The position numbers and the translations under genes are program-made. From positions 64,258,412-64,322,411 of the forward strand of contig OY755240.1 in NCBI GenBank assembly GCA_963576725.1: a stretch of 64,000 nt of DNA, read 5' to 3'. The DNA comes from Azorinus chamasolen (lineage: Eukaryota > Mollusca > Bivalvia > Cardiida > Solecurtidae). Of the stretch, positions 22,180 to 33,279 are shown in pieces. A model generated the notes under the pieces. It was not told where the DNA came from. It made no database searches and saw only the letters and a program-made list of their open reading frames with translations. Each line of letters starts with the position of its first letter. The first letter of the stretch is position 1.

Positions 22180-22305
22180 CTGATTGCAGGATAACTGATT
22201 GAAGGAGTTCCTGCAGGGGTTGTTTTTGGCATTAAGCAGTCGCCTGTTTTGAAAGTGTAACTTACTGTTAATATCTGTCCGGTTTAGAGAGGGTGTATTT
22301 TAATG
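22180..22305. repeat. A3 fragment
   Basis: The right hairpin arm GGCATTAAGCAGTCGCCTG and end GTTTAGAGAGGGTGTATTTTA without a left half. Confidence 0.4.
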
Positions 22306-22384
22306 TAAGAAAGTGCAATAACCTTAAAACTTCATACATTATGGCAATACTGGCTATTCCTATAGTAAGGTGACACAATAATAA

Positions 22385-24790
22385 CTTGTCTCAGTTTAAA
22401 TATGTCATACAATAACATAAGAGATATTTACATGAGTACATGATGTAGACAGTGAAATAAAAGCTATACTGTAAAACTTTTATTGAGTGATCATACTTTA
22501 AGTAAAATTGACAGCTGGTAAGTAAGTGGAAGTTGGCATTAAAAGCAGGTTGAAATGCAGAAATATTGTGGAAGTTTTGGTATGTCTTTCAACATGTGTT
22601 TAACACCAACTAGTATGAAAGGCAAACGATGGTTACTGCTTAAAGTTGATCTCATTACCTAATTAGCTACTTTTAAAATTTAAATCTTTGCAATAAATAA
22701 ACTGAAAAGGAGCATTTACCAGAGATTGGGGAAAATAAGAGTGTGTGGATTTGAAACCATTGTGATAAATGGAGCATTTGCTTCTTTGGGGCAAATGTTC
22801 TATTTATCACAATTGATTAGAAAAGTGACTCTTACATTGGTGCGAGGTGATACGTGAAGTAAAGTGACGTAGGTCACATAATGATCAGTTTAATTCTCGT
22901 TTAATTCTGTCATAAAATGACGTGGTACTTGTACGTAATGTAGACATAGTGAGATAATAGCTATATAGTAAAAACTTATATCGGGTGATTATAACATTAG
23001 TAACAGCCGGTAAGTACAATGTACTAAAAGTGGGCATTAAGGTGCCACAGTATGTTAGCAACAAAAATAATCATTTTTTATATTTTTGCATTAATGAATA
23101 GACATTAGTCTCTTTTATCCATTGCATTAACGAAATACCATAAAATATACCACAAAAAAAGCCGTATAAACCCCTTTTACTTTATTACCATCGATCTTTT
23201 CTCTGACTTAGCCAGTAAGCCATATACGAGGAAGGCTTATCAGGGGCACCTAGGGGGGGGGGGGGGACTGATAATTAGGGCACATACGTGATAAAGCAAT
23301 AGGCGGCTATTTATCCGCATTTGCCTCTAGGTAGCATCAAACTATGTAGGCCCCATGACTAGATAAGCTTCTTGATGGGTGATTTATGGGAAACCAGCCA
23401 TTAATTCATCTTTTTTAATTGATCGGATGGAAGAAAGGGAGATACAGTGGAAAATAGTGGAGCTTAGTGGAAAATATCACACATATTATAGGCTCTCCAT
23501 TGGATATAAATTTGATTGAAAGCTATAGATAATTATAAGATAACGCAACACAATGGGGTCTTTCTATTCCTTTTCATGTTTTTGACAGATGCAAATTTAA
23601 AGCAGTCGGCCTTTTCAAACAATCATAACTTCTGTAATTTGTGTCCGAACTATACTTTGTTTGCGGCATATCAAAGAGCATTGCCTGAGCCAGGGATTCG
23701 TGTCTCAGGTTTTTGATATCTTGCTTCGATCGTCTAAAATCAAAAGAAACGTAGCGGGAAGCAGAATTTTAAGGGGCTTAAAACTAAAATATTGCATAAC
23801 TCCCAAACGGATAGTTGTATCAAACATCTTTGACACGGATCCCTGGACATATTAGCCAAGTACAATAAGTTTAGTCCAAAAGATAACCTTGTAATTGCTG
23901 TTTGAAAAGATCAAACTGGTACATTTAAATAGATTTCAAATGTCGGTTTTGATAGGATTATCGATTTTTCTGATAAATAATCAAATTCATTAGTATAACT
24001 AACCAACTAGGCTCAGAGAAAATGGCTCTAGGTAGTTAGAAATATGATTTTTCGATATGTGGAGCTAAACTATCTCGCCACCTTAAATGCAGATTGAAAT
24101 GCAGGAAATATTGTTGTTGTTTTGGTCTGACATTAAACATGCGTTTAACACCAACCAGTATGAAAGGCAAATGATTTGACTCCTTAAATTGTGTTTTAAT
24201 TCATTACCTCACAGGTTAAATTTTGCATCAAAAAATTGAAAAGGAGCATTTACTAGAGGAATGGGAAATATAAGAAGTGTGTAAATGAAACCATTGTTAT
24301 AAACGGAGCATTTGCCTCTTAAGAGCAAGTACCGTATTTAGCACAAGTATATCAAAACGTGTCTCCTACATAGGCAAAGGTGATTCGGAAAGTAAGATCA
24401 CATAATAATAAGTTGTCTTGGTTTAATTCTGTCATACAATAAAATAAGATATATTTACACGTGTACATGATATACATGGTAAAATGAAAGCTATACAGTA
24501 AAACCTGTATTGAGTGGTCATAACTTAGACAAATTGGCAGATGGGCATTAAGTGCAGTTTGAAATCAAGGAAAATCTTGTGGATGTTTTTCTTTGACGTT
24601 CAACTTATGTTTATCAGAAACTGGTATGACAGTTGAACGAGTTTACTGTTTACATGGTGTTTATTGTTTAACCCATTACCTCATAGGCTATTTTTTTTTT
24701 AAATCTTCCTCTTTGCATCAATAATCTGGAAAGTAGTATTTAATAGAGAAATGCGAAAAATAAGAAATGTGAAGTTTTGAAACGATTGGT
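22385..24790. repeat. Three diverged tandem units of about 480 bp
   Basis: The phrases TTCTGTCATACAATAA, ACAGTAAAACCTGTATTGAG, AATGCAGAAATATTGTGG, AACACCAACTAGTATGAAAG and a C-like AAGGAGCATTTACCAGAG block recur in the same order from 22385, 22880 and 24405. The middle unit is split by the element at 23041-24082. Each unit looks like an A-type plus a C-type element duplicated together. Confidence 0.65.
23041..24082. mobile_element. 1042-bp element with TTAA target duplication
   Basis: TTAA at 23037-23040 is repeated at 24083-24086. Removing the insert restores the tandem unit seen at 22532 and 24541. The ends GGTGCCACAGTATGTTAGC and, inverted, GGTGGCGAGATAGTTTAGC are imperfect repeats. There is no convincing gene inside. 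It has a G-run at 23255-23270. Confidence 0.75.
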
Positions 24791-24803
24791 ATAAATGTAG
24801 CAT

Positions 24804-24835
24804 GGACAGGGGCGAGTTGGACAGGGGCGAGTTGG
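24804..24835. repeat. 15-bp direct duplication
   Basis: GGACAGGGGCGAGTT twice in tandem, close to the end of the third degenerate unit. Confidence 0.7.
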
Positions 24836-25141
24836 TCCTGTGCTGAATGGAATTAGGCGATGTTGGAAGTCGGTAAAGTTGACATCTGCTTCAGTCGCGA
24901 TACACACTATTACGGTGGTGCACATGTCAAAATGCATCTGCCCAAATTGCAAATTGTAAATAGTTGGTACGAATCAGAGGCATTGTTTCGTGTTGCTAAA
25001 AAATATTTTATATTATGATACCGAACACGACAATCTTGTTCCGGATAGGAAAAATGTGGATGGTGGTGATGTTGCGATTTATATAACGGTAAAAACAAAA
25101 ACATTCCGGCTCCAGTACCAAAGCAAATTTCCCCATCACTA

Positions 25142-25173
25142 ATTGCGCGGGCCCCTGAGGGGGCCCGCGCAAT
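25142..25173. repeat. GC-rich perfect hairpin
   Basis: ATTGCGCGGGCCCC pairs perfectly with GGGGCCCGCGCAAT across a short loop, in an otherwise AT-rich stretch. Confidence 0.8.
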
Positions 25174-25433
25174 CATAAGCAAACGGAGCAGACCCTATAT
25201 AGAAACTATTTACAAAGGCGTAGAAAGGCGTATTTATAGAGAAACGGGTTATGATTGGAAACGGACTATAACTTGACAATACAAAATGCTTAAACATCAA
25301 TATATAATATGTTTGAACATTCTTTAAAATGTTACGTTTGTATTTGGGGGTTTACGTCGTTTAACAGTATTTCGGTCATGTCGCTAGGCTCTGCTATATA
25401 CAGTTGTACGACAGACCCCCAGCAAAGCTATTG

Positions 25434-25800
25434 AAAAGTGTCCTGATAACGGTTGTAAGTGGACACTTTTGTACGCACGTGATTCTTGTGGTTAAAACCT
25501 ATCTATCTAGGATTTGAATTGGGTGAATCAGGGGAAAAACATTTTGTACTCATTTGTGAAATATTCATTTTTATTCATTTTTAATCAAAATTAAAAGTCT
25601 ACAACGTACTGTCGTACAAGTAAGATACATGTACTCATCTTACTACCAAAGTGTCTTCTTACAACCGTTATCAGGACAGTTTGTTCGCATGACCTCAGAC
25701 AAGTGTCCTCGGCTACGCCTCGGAAACGTCTTGGGTCATGCGAACAAACTGTCCTGATAACGGTTGTAAGAAGACACTTTGGTAGTAAGACTCGTACTGT
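25434..25800. repeat. J: 56-bp perfect inverted repeat and a related small hairpin
   Basis: Arms 25639-25694 and 25734-25789 are exact reverse complements across a 39-base loop. A related copy at 25434-25470 (AAAAGTGTCC...GGACACTTTT) carries the same GATAACGGTTGTAAG core. 25260-25433 shows nothing recognised. Confidence 0.85.
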
Positions 25801-25837
25801 ATCTATTACGTGGAAAAAGACCCCGAGGTGTTTTATT

Positions 25838-26650
25838 ATACCCCCGCAAACTTGTTTGAGGGGGTATACTGGAATCAGCCTGTCCGGCGGTCAGTCGGTT
25901 GGACGGTCGGGCGCTCGGTCCGTCCGTCTGTCCGTCCGTCCGCATTTGAACATGGGTAGTTGGTGTCGCGAACTCCTATTTTAGTTTTAAAGTTACTGAA
26001 TTTATTTTTAGTATACATAATGACCACGAATGGTAGTTGTGCAAGACGCAATTTTCATGTGTTTACTGCTAGCCATTGCAGAATCATCCCCCACCCCTGA
26101 ACTTTGAGGGTTTTTTTTAACATTTTTGCATGAAACATTGTAGTTGGTGTCGCTAACTCCTCCTTGAATCTGAAAGTTGTTCAGTTTATATTTGGTATAC
26201 ATAATAACCACGAACGGTAGATGTGCAAGACGTAATTTTCATGTTTTTACTGCTGGCCATTGCATAATTATCTCCCCCTGAACTTTGAGTTTGAGAATTT
26301 TTGTCATTTTTGCATGAAACATGAGTACATATAGTTGGTGTCGCGAACTCGCGAAATGGTAGATGTGCAAGACACAATTTTCATGTGTTTATGGCAGGCT
26401 ATTGCAGAATTATCTCCCCCTGAACTTTGAGTATTTTTTTGTAATTTTTGCATGAAACATGGGGAGTTGTCACAAAATCCTCCTTTATTTTGAAACTTAT
26501 TAAATTGATACTTGCCATACATACTAAACACGAATAGTACATGTGCAAGACACACTTTTCCTGTGTTTGAAGTGGCAGCCAGTACAGAATTTTCTCCACT
26601 TGAACTTTGTGTATTTTTGTCATTTGGTCATGTTACATGGGTAGTTTGTG
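25838..26650. mobile_element. Pearl/Helitron-like tandem element
   Basis: A hairpin TATACCCCC ... GGGGGTATA (25838-25867) is followed by a CGGTC/CCGT-rich tail (25880-25945). Then come about four units of 120-190 bp, each with GTTGGTGTCGCGAACTCC, ATGTGCAAGAC, TTTTCATGTGTTTACTG and CCCTGAACTTTGAG. Non-coding. Confidence 0.65.
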
Positions 26651-26854
26651 TATGGGTAGTTTGTGTCAAAAACTTGGATTTGCAATCAAGGCTGCAATGC
26701 GGGGGTATTCATCACCTTTAGTGATAGTTTTCAATGCATTCAATATATTTCTCGTGCTCAAAACGCACAGAAAGAAACACCGACCTACCCCGCAAGTTCC
26801 CTACATGGAATATCCAGAGGCCTGGGTATTATAAAACAATACTTTACTTCTGTA

Positions 26855-27235
26855 AAACCTGTCTAAGGCGACCATCACAAGGGAGTCTATTTCCGAATCT
26901 TTAAGGAAAGTTATACCTTAACCTATTACCTTATAGGATATTTTTAGATCCAACCACTTTTAATAAATCTACCGAAAAGGAGCATAAACTAAAGAAAAGG
27001 AAATTTTAGAATTGTGTAGTTTAAAACCATTGTGATAAATAGGGCATTTGCTCCTATAGGAGCAAATGCTCTATTTATCACAATGGTTTCACAAGGTGAC
27101 TTTTACACAGTCGTCAAAAGTCGTCAATATGAGGGAATGGGTTAATGCTGTACAAAGGTAATGCAAAACGCGTTCTACACGGCATTTACCCTGCAGTAAA
27201 TAACAACCATGGTCTCTTAAAAAGGGATTTACTAC
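26855..27235. mobile_element. A4-like element interrupted by element C
   Basis: TGTAAAACCTGTCTAAGGCG on the left and AAAAAGGGATTTACTACA on the right are split by a complete C element at 26918-27145. The C element has TTAACCTATTACCTTATAGG and GAGGGAATGGGTTAA ends; its hairpin has a perfect centre GCATTTGCTCCTATAGGAGC. Confidence 0.7.
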
Positions 27236-27293
27236 ATGTATATATATTCATTTATGGCACCACTGTGTTGCTGCTTGACACAATAGTTTCAAT

Positions 27294-27378
<85 letters not shown>

Positions 27379-27433
27379 CATGATGACGGTGACGACGGTG
27401 GTAGTGATGAAGAAGAAGATGATGATGATGTGA
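27294..27433. repeat. (GAT)n microsatellite
   Basis: A nearly pure ATG/GAT triplet run with interruptions near 27338 and from 27380. 27434-27638 shows nothing recognised. Confidence 0.9.
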
Positions 27434-27638
27434 TGCCCTCAAAGCATAGCATAGCAGACGCTCAAATAAACAATTGCTACAGCTAACTTACATAATCAGT
27501 GAGCAATTGAGTAATGATCTGTTAAAAAACAAACACAAACCCTAGTTATGAATCTATTTTGTGATGATTTTAAAATTCGAGAAATCTTTGCAAGCACCGA
27601 ATAATGCGGGGTCTCATTATGCTAGTCTGACGGTAGTT

Positions 27639-27841
27639 TTAACCCATAACCCTATAGGCTATTTTTAGCTCTAACCTCTTTGAATAAATCTATCGAAAAG
27701 GAGCATTTACTAGAGAAAAGGAACATTTGAGAATTTTGTTCTGAAACCATTGTGATAAGGAGCAAATGCTCTATCACAATGGTTTCAAAAAGTGCCTTTT
27801 ACAGAGGCGTAGAAAGGCGTATTTATGGAGGAAATGGTTAA
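27639..27841. mobile_element. TTAA element C with shortened hairpin
   Basis: TTAACCCATAACCCTATAGG start and GGAGGAAATGGTTAA end. The palindrome arms lost the ATAGAGCATTTGC segment on the left. Confidence 0.65.
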
Positions 27842-28024
27842 AATACACTAGGAAAAAACAAGTTTGTGATTGCTTAAAAAGCTTACCCATTTATTCCCAT
27901 ATTACTTCAGGAAAACCAGTTCAGATCTTATTTTGGTACGTACCCATTTTTCATGTTGAGGAGGCATAGCCAACAAAAAAGTTGCAGTTATTGATAATGA
28001 TATTGATGATATGGGTTCATCACA

Positions 28025-28175
28025 TGGACACATGAAGTTTTGGCCATGGCAGAAACTGTAGAATCATATCTATGTTATGTCACAAGCAAACAGAGCAGAC
28101 CCTGATCAGACGGCTCCTATAGGAGCCGTCTTGATCTGGGTCTACTCTGTTTGCAAAGGCGTAGAAAGGTGCATA
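28025..28175. repeat. B' element, partial
   Basis: GGCCATGGCAGAAACTGTAG precedes a strong palindrome at 28086-28154 with CCCTGATC against GATCTGGG. Outer ends not found. Confidence 0.6.
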
Positions 28176-28212
28176 TTTTTGCTGGTATAAACATTTGTCA
28201 TCGATATGTTCA

Positions 28213-28280
28213 GCAAACAGTGCAGACCCAGATCAGAGAGTTCCACTAGGGGCCCTCTGATCTGGGTCTACACCGTTTGC
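28213..28280. repeat. G palindrome
   Basis: GCAAACAGTGCAGACCCAG to CTGGGTCTACACCGTTTGC. Confidence 0.6.
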
Positions 28281-28349
28281 CTATGCCCCTTTTAAGATTC
28301 TAGTTTCTGCCTCGACACAAATGCCCTTATACATATACCATTTCAAAAA

Positions 28350-28546
28350 TTCAGTACAATAAACCGGAATTTTAAAGAACCAATGAAGTCTATTCAGGCA
28401 GGTGACTGCTTAATGCAGGGTGAAAGTCATACAGGAAACTCATTAGGGCGCTTTTTGCATGACTTTCAACCTGCATTAAGCTGCAACCTGTCTGAAACAC
28501 AGGTTTTGATACTTATTATAACGCCCGATTTAGAGTGGTTTTACTG
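28350..28546. mobile_element. A3 palindromic element
   Basis: The hairpin GACTGCTTAATGCAGGGTGA with its inverse. The right end TTTAGAGTGGTTTTACTG is good; the left end has decayed. Confidence 0.6.
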
Positions 28547-28689
28547 TATATCAATATTCAATAGTTCTTTATCTCTTTCATATATATTCATGAGATAATT
28601 GGAAAATACTTGTGTCCGGAGTTTGGTAATTATATCATTGTAGTTGCAATGGTTCTATAACTGAAAATTAACAATCGTCGCGTCATTGT

Positions 28690-28870
28690 CTCGCAGCTTG
28701 GATCCAGATGAGACGCCGAGTAATTCTGCATCTCATTAGGACGCAAGTGATCACTTGGTCAGTGATTGACACTTGGTCAGTGATTGACACTTTGTCAGTG
28801 ATTGACACTTGGTCAGTGCTTGACACTTGGTCAGTTGACACTTGGTCAGTGATTGACACTTGGTCAGTAT
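28690..28870. repeat. E hairpin half followed by an 18-bp minisatellite
   Basis: An E arm (GCTTGGATCCAGATGAGACG) is followed by about seven copies of ACTTGGTCAGTGATTGAC (28748-28870), some shortened to 12 bp. Confidence 0.8.
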
Positions 28871-28914
28871 TTTCTGATCGGAAATAGTCAAACTTGCACT
28901 GGATCTAAATTTCA

Positions 28915-29100
28915 ACACTATACTCAGTAAATACACCTTTCTACGCCTTTGCAAGCAGAGAAGACCCAGCTCAGATGGTTTCTATAGGAGCCGTTTGATC
29001 TGGGTCTGCTCTGTTTGCTTATGATATAATATAGATATGATATGATTATACAGTTTCTGCTTTGGCCAAAGGCTTTGGCTTAGAGAGGTTTAATTGCATA
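28915..29100. repeat. B' element, partial
   Basis: Palindrome 28951-29018: GCAAGCAGAGAAGACCCAG and its mirrored arm TGGGTCTGCTCTGTTTGC. Confidence 0.55.
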
Positions 29101-29160
29101 TATACACAGAAATGTTTGTATCAGTGTAGATAATCTTGAATTCCACCTGTATTACTTCTT

Positions 29161-29275
29161 TTAACCTTTAGCCTGCTATGGGCGGATGAGTGAATACCTA
29201 TGCAAACAGTTTGGATCCAGATGAGATGCCGACTAACTCGGCGTCTCATCAGAATCCAAACTGTTTGACACCCTG
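29161..29275. repeat. Element E, left half with full palindrome
   Basis: TTAACCTTTAGCCTGC start. The hairpin at 29204-29270 has CCAGATGAG against CTCATCAGAA. A fragment of palindrome H (AAAAGTTTTATAAGCATGGA) adjoins at 29293. Confidence 0.6.
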
Positions 29276-29402
29276 ATTGCATTCAGACTCAACTAAAAGT
29301 TTTATAAGCATGGACCCTGGTAAGACTAAAGGCGAAGAGCTGAAAGATTTTCTTCCCGTAAATTGCAGACGTCCGTAGCGAACCCAATCCTCGTCTCCAT
29401 TA

Positions 29403-29610
29403 TAGTAGAACCTTAAGCTTAAGCGGCCATTAAAAAGATGTTTAATTATGGGTCTGTAAGCCAGATGGTAGCTTAATGCAGGTCAAAAGTAATGCAGAAA
29501 GCCCCTATAGGAGCGCTCTGCATTATTATTTGCCCTGCATTAATCAACCATCTGCTTGTTAACACCTCTGAGTTCAATAAATGAATGGCCGCTTAGGAAA
29601 GGTTCTACAG
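29403..29610. mobile_element. A4 palindromic element
   Basis: Ends AGTAGAACCTTAAGCTTAAG and CTTAGGAAAGGTTCTACAG. The hairpin GGTAGCTTAATGCAGGTCAA has its partner. Confidence 0.7.
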
Positions 29611-29676
29611 TATTGAAACGGTATCAACGATTTGGCAGATGAAACAAGTTTTAACGCCTAAAAATGTACTATCCGC

Positions 29677-29928
29677 TTAACCCTTTACTTCATGAAATAT
29701 TCATGTACAAAATAATAATATCACGAATAGTAATTAGATTCATTTTATAATGGCATATGAACAAAGGAATGGTTGGCCATGGCAGAAACTGAAGAGTCAT
29801 ACATGTATCTATATTATTTCATAAGCTAATAGAGCAGACCCTGATCCTACAAGAACCGTCTGATATGGGTCTACCCTGTTTGCAAAGGAATATAAATGCG
29901 TATTTATTGAGTACATGTAAATGGTTAA
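29677..29928. mobile_element. TTAA element B'
   Basis: TTAACCCTTTACTTCATG at the left and ACATGTAAATGGTTAA at the right. The internal palindrome has part of its left arm deleted (29830-29884). Confidence 0.7.
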
Positions 29929-30117
29929 AATCCGAATCTGATAGTTAGGAGTGTTATAGTAGATATAGAAGCCTGCGGGCGGGTTATATACTATGCATAA
30001 TATATATCGATCTCTAACAGCTGTATTTCCAACTCCTCTTTTGAGTGTTATAGACATTTGTGCACGCCTGATTGTTAGTAAATAACACTATTCACCACCG
30101 ATGTATGCATAAATTAT

Positions 30118-30192
30118 TCAGCAAAACGAAAGAGAGACAGCGAGAGAGACAGAGAGAAACAGAGATACAGACAGAGAGAGACAGAGAGAGAT

Positions 30193-30277
<85 letters not shown>

Positions 30278-30305
30278 GGGAGAGAGAGAGAGAGAGAGGG
30301 AGAGA

Positions 30306-30356
<51 letters not shown>

Positions 30357-30860
30357 GTAAGATAGACATAAATAGACAGCCAGTCAGAGACAGCAAAGAG
30401 AGAGACAACGACAGAGACAGTGAGTTAGAGAGAGACAAAGATAGAGACAGTGAGTTAGAGAGAGACACAGAAAGAGACGGATATAGAGATAGAGGGACAC
30501 TGGGATGGAGAGAGGGAGAGAAAGACACACAGACCGAGACTATCGTCACAATTGTTGCATAAAGTACATGTAACCATCAAAAAAGAGACAGATACAGAGA
30601 GAAACAGAGAGACAGACAGAGAAAGAGAGGCAGACCGACAGAGACACACAGAGAGAACGAGATAGAAACAGAGACAAACACAGAGAGACAGGTACAGAGA
30701 CAGAGACAGCAAAGAGACAGACAGAGACAGATAGTCAGAGGGAGACACAGAAAGAGACAGTCAAGGAGATAGAATGACACTGAGATGGACAGAGGGAGAG
30801 AGACACACAGAGACAGAGGCAGTGAGACAGACACAGACACAGAGAGGCGTTACTGACTAA
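30118..30860. repeat. (GA)n tract passing into AGAGAC repeats
   Basis: A long purine-only run (GA)n at about 30190-30355, then irregular AGAGACAGAGACAGA repeats to about 30850. Any reading frame here is a by-product. Confidence 0.9.
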
Positions 30861-31074
30861 ATTCAGATATATATTTGCTTCTATTTCATTTTCAGTAAAG
30901 TGCGTACAGTATTCCGCTGTATATGCTCAGGCTGCGATCGAATAAATTATTTTGATTGCACGAAGAGGCGGTCCAGGATGTTTTATCAATAACCTGTTGA
31001 CAATTTCGAATGAAATAGGATATATATATGTATGACAGCTCTGGAGGGACTTCCGATATATTTCTTCTACTTCC

Positions 31075-31165
31075 TATTTCTAAGTTCTTAATTCTGACTT
31101 CCTACTTCCGACTTCTTACTTCTGACTTCCTACTTCTGACTTCCAACTTCCCAGACTTCCAACTT
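31075..31165. repeat. Minisatellite of GACTTCCTACTTCT type
   Basis: About seven imperfect 12-14-bp units. 30861-31074 shows nothing recognised. Confidence 0.75.
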
Positions 31166-31234
31166 CGTACTTTCAACTTTAGTGCTTCTTATGCTACATC
31201 TTCAGAGCAGCAGATAATGGTGCGTACTCAAATA

Positions 31235-31502
31235 CTACTCGCAAATTTGTTATTTCTTCACCAAACCCTATGTTCTGATCACTCTTTAGAATAATCTCCT
31301 CGAGAGTGGTCACAGTATAGGGTTTGGTGGAGAAATAAAGAAGTTATTCTTGAAAATGTTTTAAGTTACGCATCTTATCTGAACCTAAATACTAAAATCT
31401 CTTCGAGACGATTCTAAAGAGTGGTTACAACATAGGGTTTGATGGAGAAATAAAAAAGTTACTCTTAAAAATGTTTTAAGTTACGCATCTTATCTGAACC
31501 TC
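31235..31502. repeat. Palindrome I, duplicated
   Basis: CACCAAACCCTATGTTCTGA with inverted partner CACAGTATAGGGTTTGGTGG (31258-31327). A second right half lies at 31395-31502. Both copies are followed by AATGTTTTAAGTTACGCATC. Confidence 0.65.
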
Positions 31503-31721
31503 TGTAATCTTACTACAGAATTAAATTTCGGATGTGCTTATGTTAGTGAGGCATGTGATCTGGGTCTACTCTGTTTGCAAATGCATGGGCATGCATTTAT
31601 ATGAAGGAATGGGTTAACACATTGTCTTAGTTTGGAATCCCTAGAGAGTTACCACAAACTTAATCACTTTTGAATTCATGCTTCAAAGTTCTTATTTGTT
31701 CTCACTTCATAACTTCCATTA

Positions 31722-32060
31722 CAGTACAAACCATTCTAACCCGTTCGGTGCCAAATTTCCAATTGTCGTCTGCAATCCAAGTTTGTTAAACCATTCAGTA
31801 AAATAAGGAAATGAGATAAATAACATCAAAGTTCAAAGGAATAAAGCACATATATAGAAAAAGAGATTGAGACAAATAGTGAAATTCCTGATCAGACGCC
31901 GCCTTGAAAAGGCGGCGTCTGATCTGGGACTGTACTATTTGTCGTGGTGCATTTATACGACTGCGGCGGTGAAAGGACGTTACATTTGGTATAAATATCG
32001 GTATTGGAGACAGGTGGCACCATAATGCTCCTAGAGGTACGATTTGTGCACCACTGGTCG
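31722..32060. mobile_element. A3 element interrupted by element F
   Basis: The A3 start CAGTACAAACCATTCTAAC stops at 31740 and resumes with TTTGGTATAAATATCGG at 31986; the uninterrupted order is seen at 39763. The F insert (31738-31983) has a complete hairpin at 31871-31944, CCTGATCAGACGCCGCC against GATCTGGG. A broken B end (GAATGGGTTAA) lies at 31540-31617. Confidence 0.7.
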
Positions 32061-33278
32061 CCAATTTGTTTGTGTACTGCTATGAGATATGTTTCATATT
32101 GAGTTTGAACCCACAATCACATGTACATGTCATAAAAGCCTTCAATGATACTTCTCGATATTTGGATGAGATTTTCAACTTAGATAACCTTTTTTATGAT
32201 GTTTTGATTCCCACCATTTACCCAAAAGAACCCAAGTTGAATAAAGCTAACCCTTCAGACACGTATGCGTCTTTTCTCGATCTATACCTTAAAATTGACA
32301 ATGGAATGATTTCTTCCAAAATCTATGACGAAAGAGACGACTTTAATTTTAATATTGTAAATCTCCCTCATCTCGATAGAGATGTTCCCCGTGCCCCATC
32401 TTACGGGGTTTCATATCTCATCTTATATATCTCAACTTATTCGTTTCGCAAAAGCTTGTTATTCTGTTGATGATTTAAACAGTCGAAATCTCATTTTAAC
32501 TGAAAAGCTGCTTAAACAAGGATATAGGTATCATAAACTAAGAAGAACATTCCCTAATTTATTTTATCAAAATCTCTTCACTTATTTGTGATTACAAGTA
32601 TAATCTTAAGGCGCTCCTGCGACACGGTATTTCACATCCTTAATTTTATGGTGATGAGATTTACAAATTTCGTAAAATTATTGGACATACCCATTTTCTC
32701 ACTTTGTTCACTAAATACATTAAAATCATTATAAAAGGGATATGCTCCTATGGTACTACAACATACTGCATGTCTGGTTGTCAACCCTTTTACAGTTGGC
32801 AATCACACTGTCCTCTTTGCATGCAGGTCTAGTACTCTATGAAGGCGATCTCCTAAATCTGGAAACGGATTAACATTCTACAGTTACATGTACTCTGTTT
32901 GCAGCACAATCATTGGGTACACTAGCGATAAGTGGATACATTTTTTTTTCAATTAAACAAGTTTTCGTTTACATGCAATTTTACACTGTATTTGCCTTCG
33001 CTGTTGTTGTAGATTAATCGGAGAGGGGATACGTTTATTACACTGTTTGTCTTTAAGGATGGGAATGGAATAAATGTGAGGTTGGGCCGCCTAAACCGGT
33101 TTAAACCCCCAGTGACATTTGTCACCGACCGTTCAAAGGCGGTACTTCCATCTTCCCCCTATTGTTTGTTTGTTATGTCTTTGTGTATCTCTTTGTGTCT
33201 TTGATATACGTGTACATTTACTGTTTTTTGTCGTGGTGCTGTTTGGGCGGTTGTGTGGTTTGACTCATACATGTACTT
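32060..33278 (+). pseudogene. Penelope-like reverse transcriptase remnant, copy 1
   Basis: Shows the C-terminal half of a reverse transcriptase. Around 32070-32170 it reads CYEICFILSLN then FNDTSRYLDE, where a YLDD catalytic box is normal, so the last Asp has changed. Next come IYPKEPKLNKANPSDTYASF, YDERDDFNFNIVNLPHLD, a frameshift near 32410, and ARNLILTEKLLKQGYRYHKL-like sequence to 32590. A cysteine-rich tail (FYSWQSHCPLC) follows near 32780-32820. 32880-33278 is the non-coding 3' module (ACCGGTTTAAACCCCC; GGAGAGGGGATACGTTTA). Assignment to Penelope-like elements rests on the post-catalytic motifs and the inverted or partial copy arrangement, and is not certain. Confidence 0.6.
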
Positions 33279-33279
33279 A

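Noticed and set aside
30072..30840. Long Glu/Arg or Leu/Ser frames on both strands.
   Set aside because: Direct translation of the (GA)n and AGAGAC repeats. The same applies to 39424-39723, 49694-50258 and 56354-56668.
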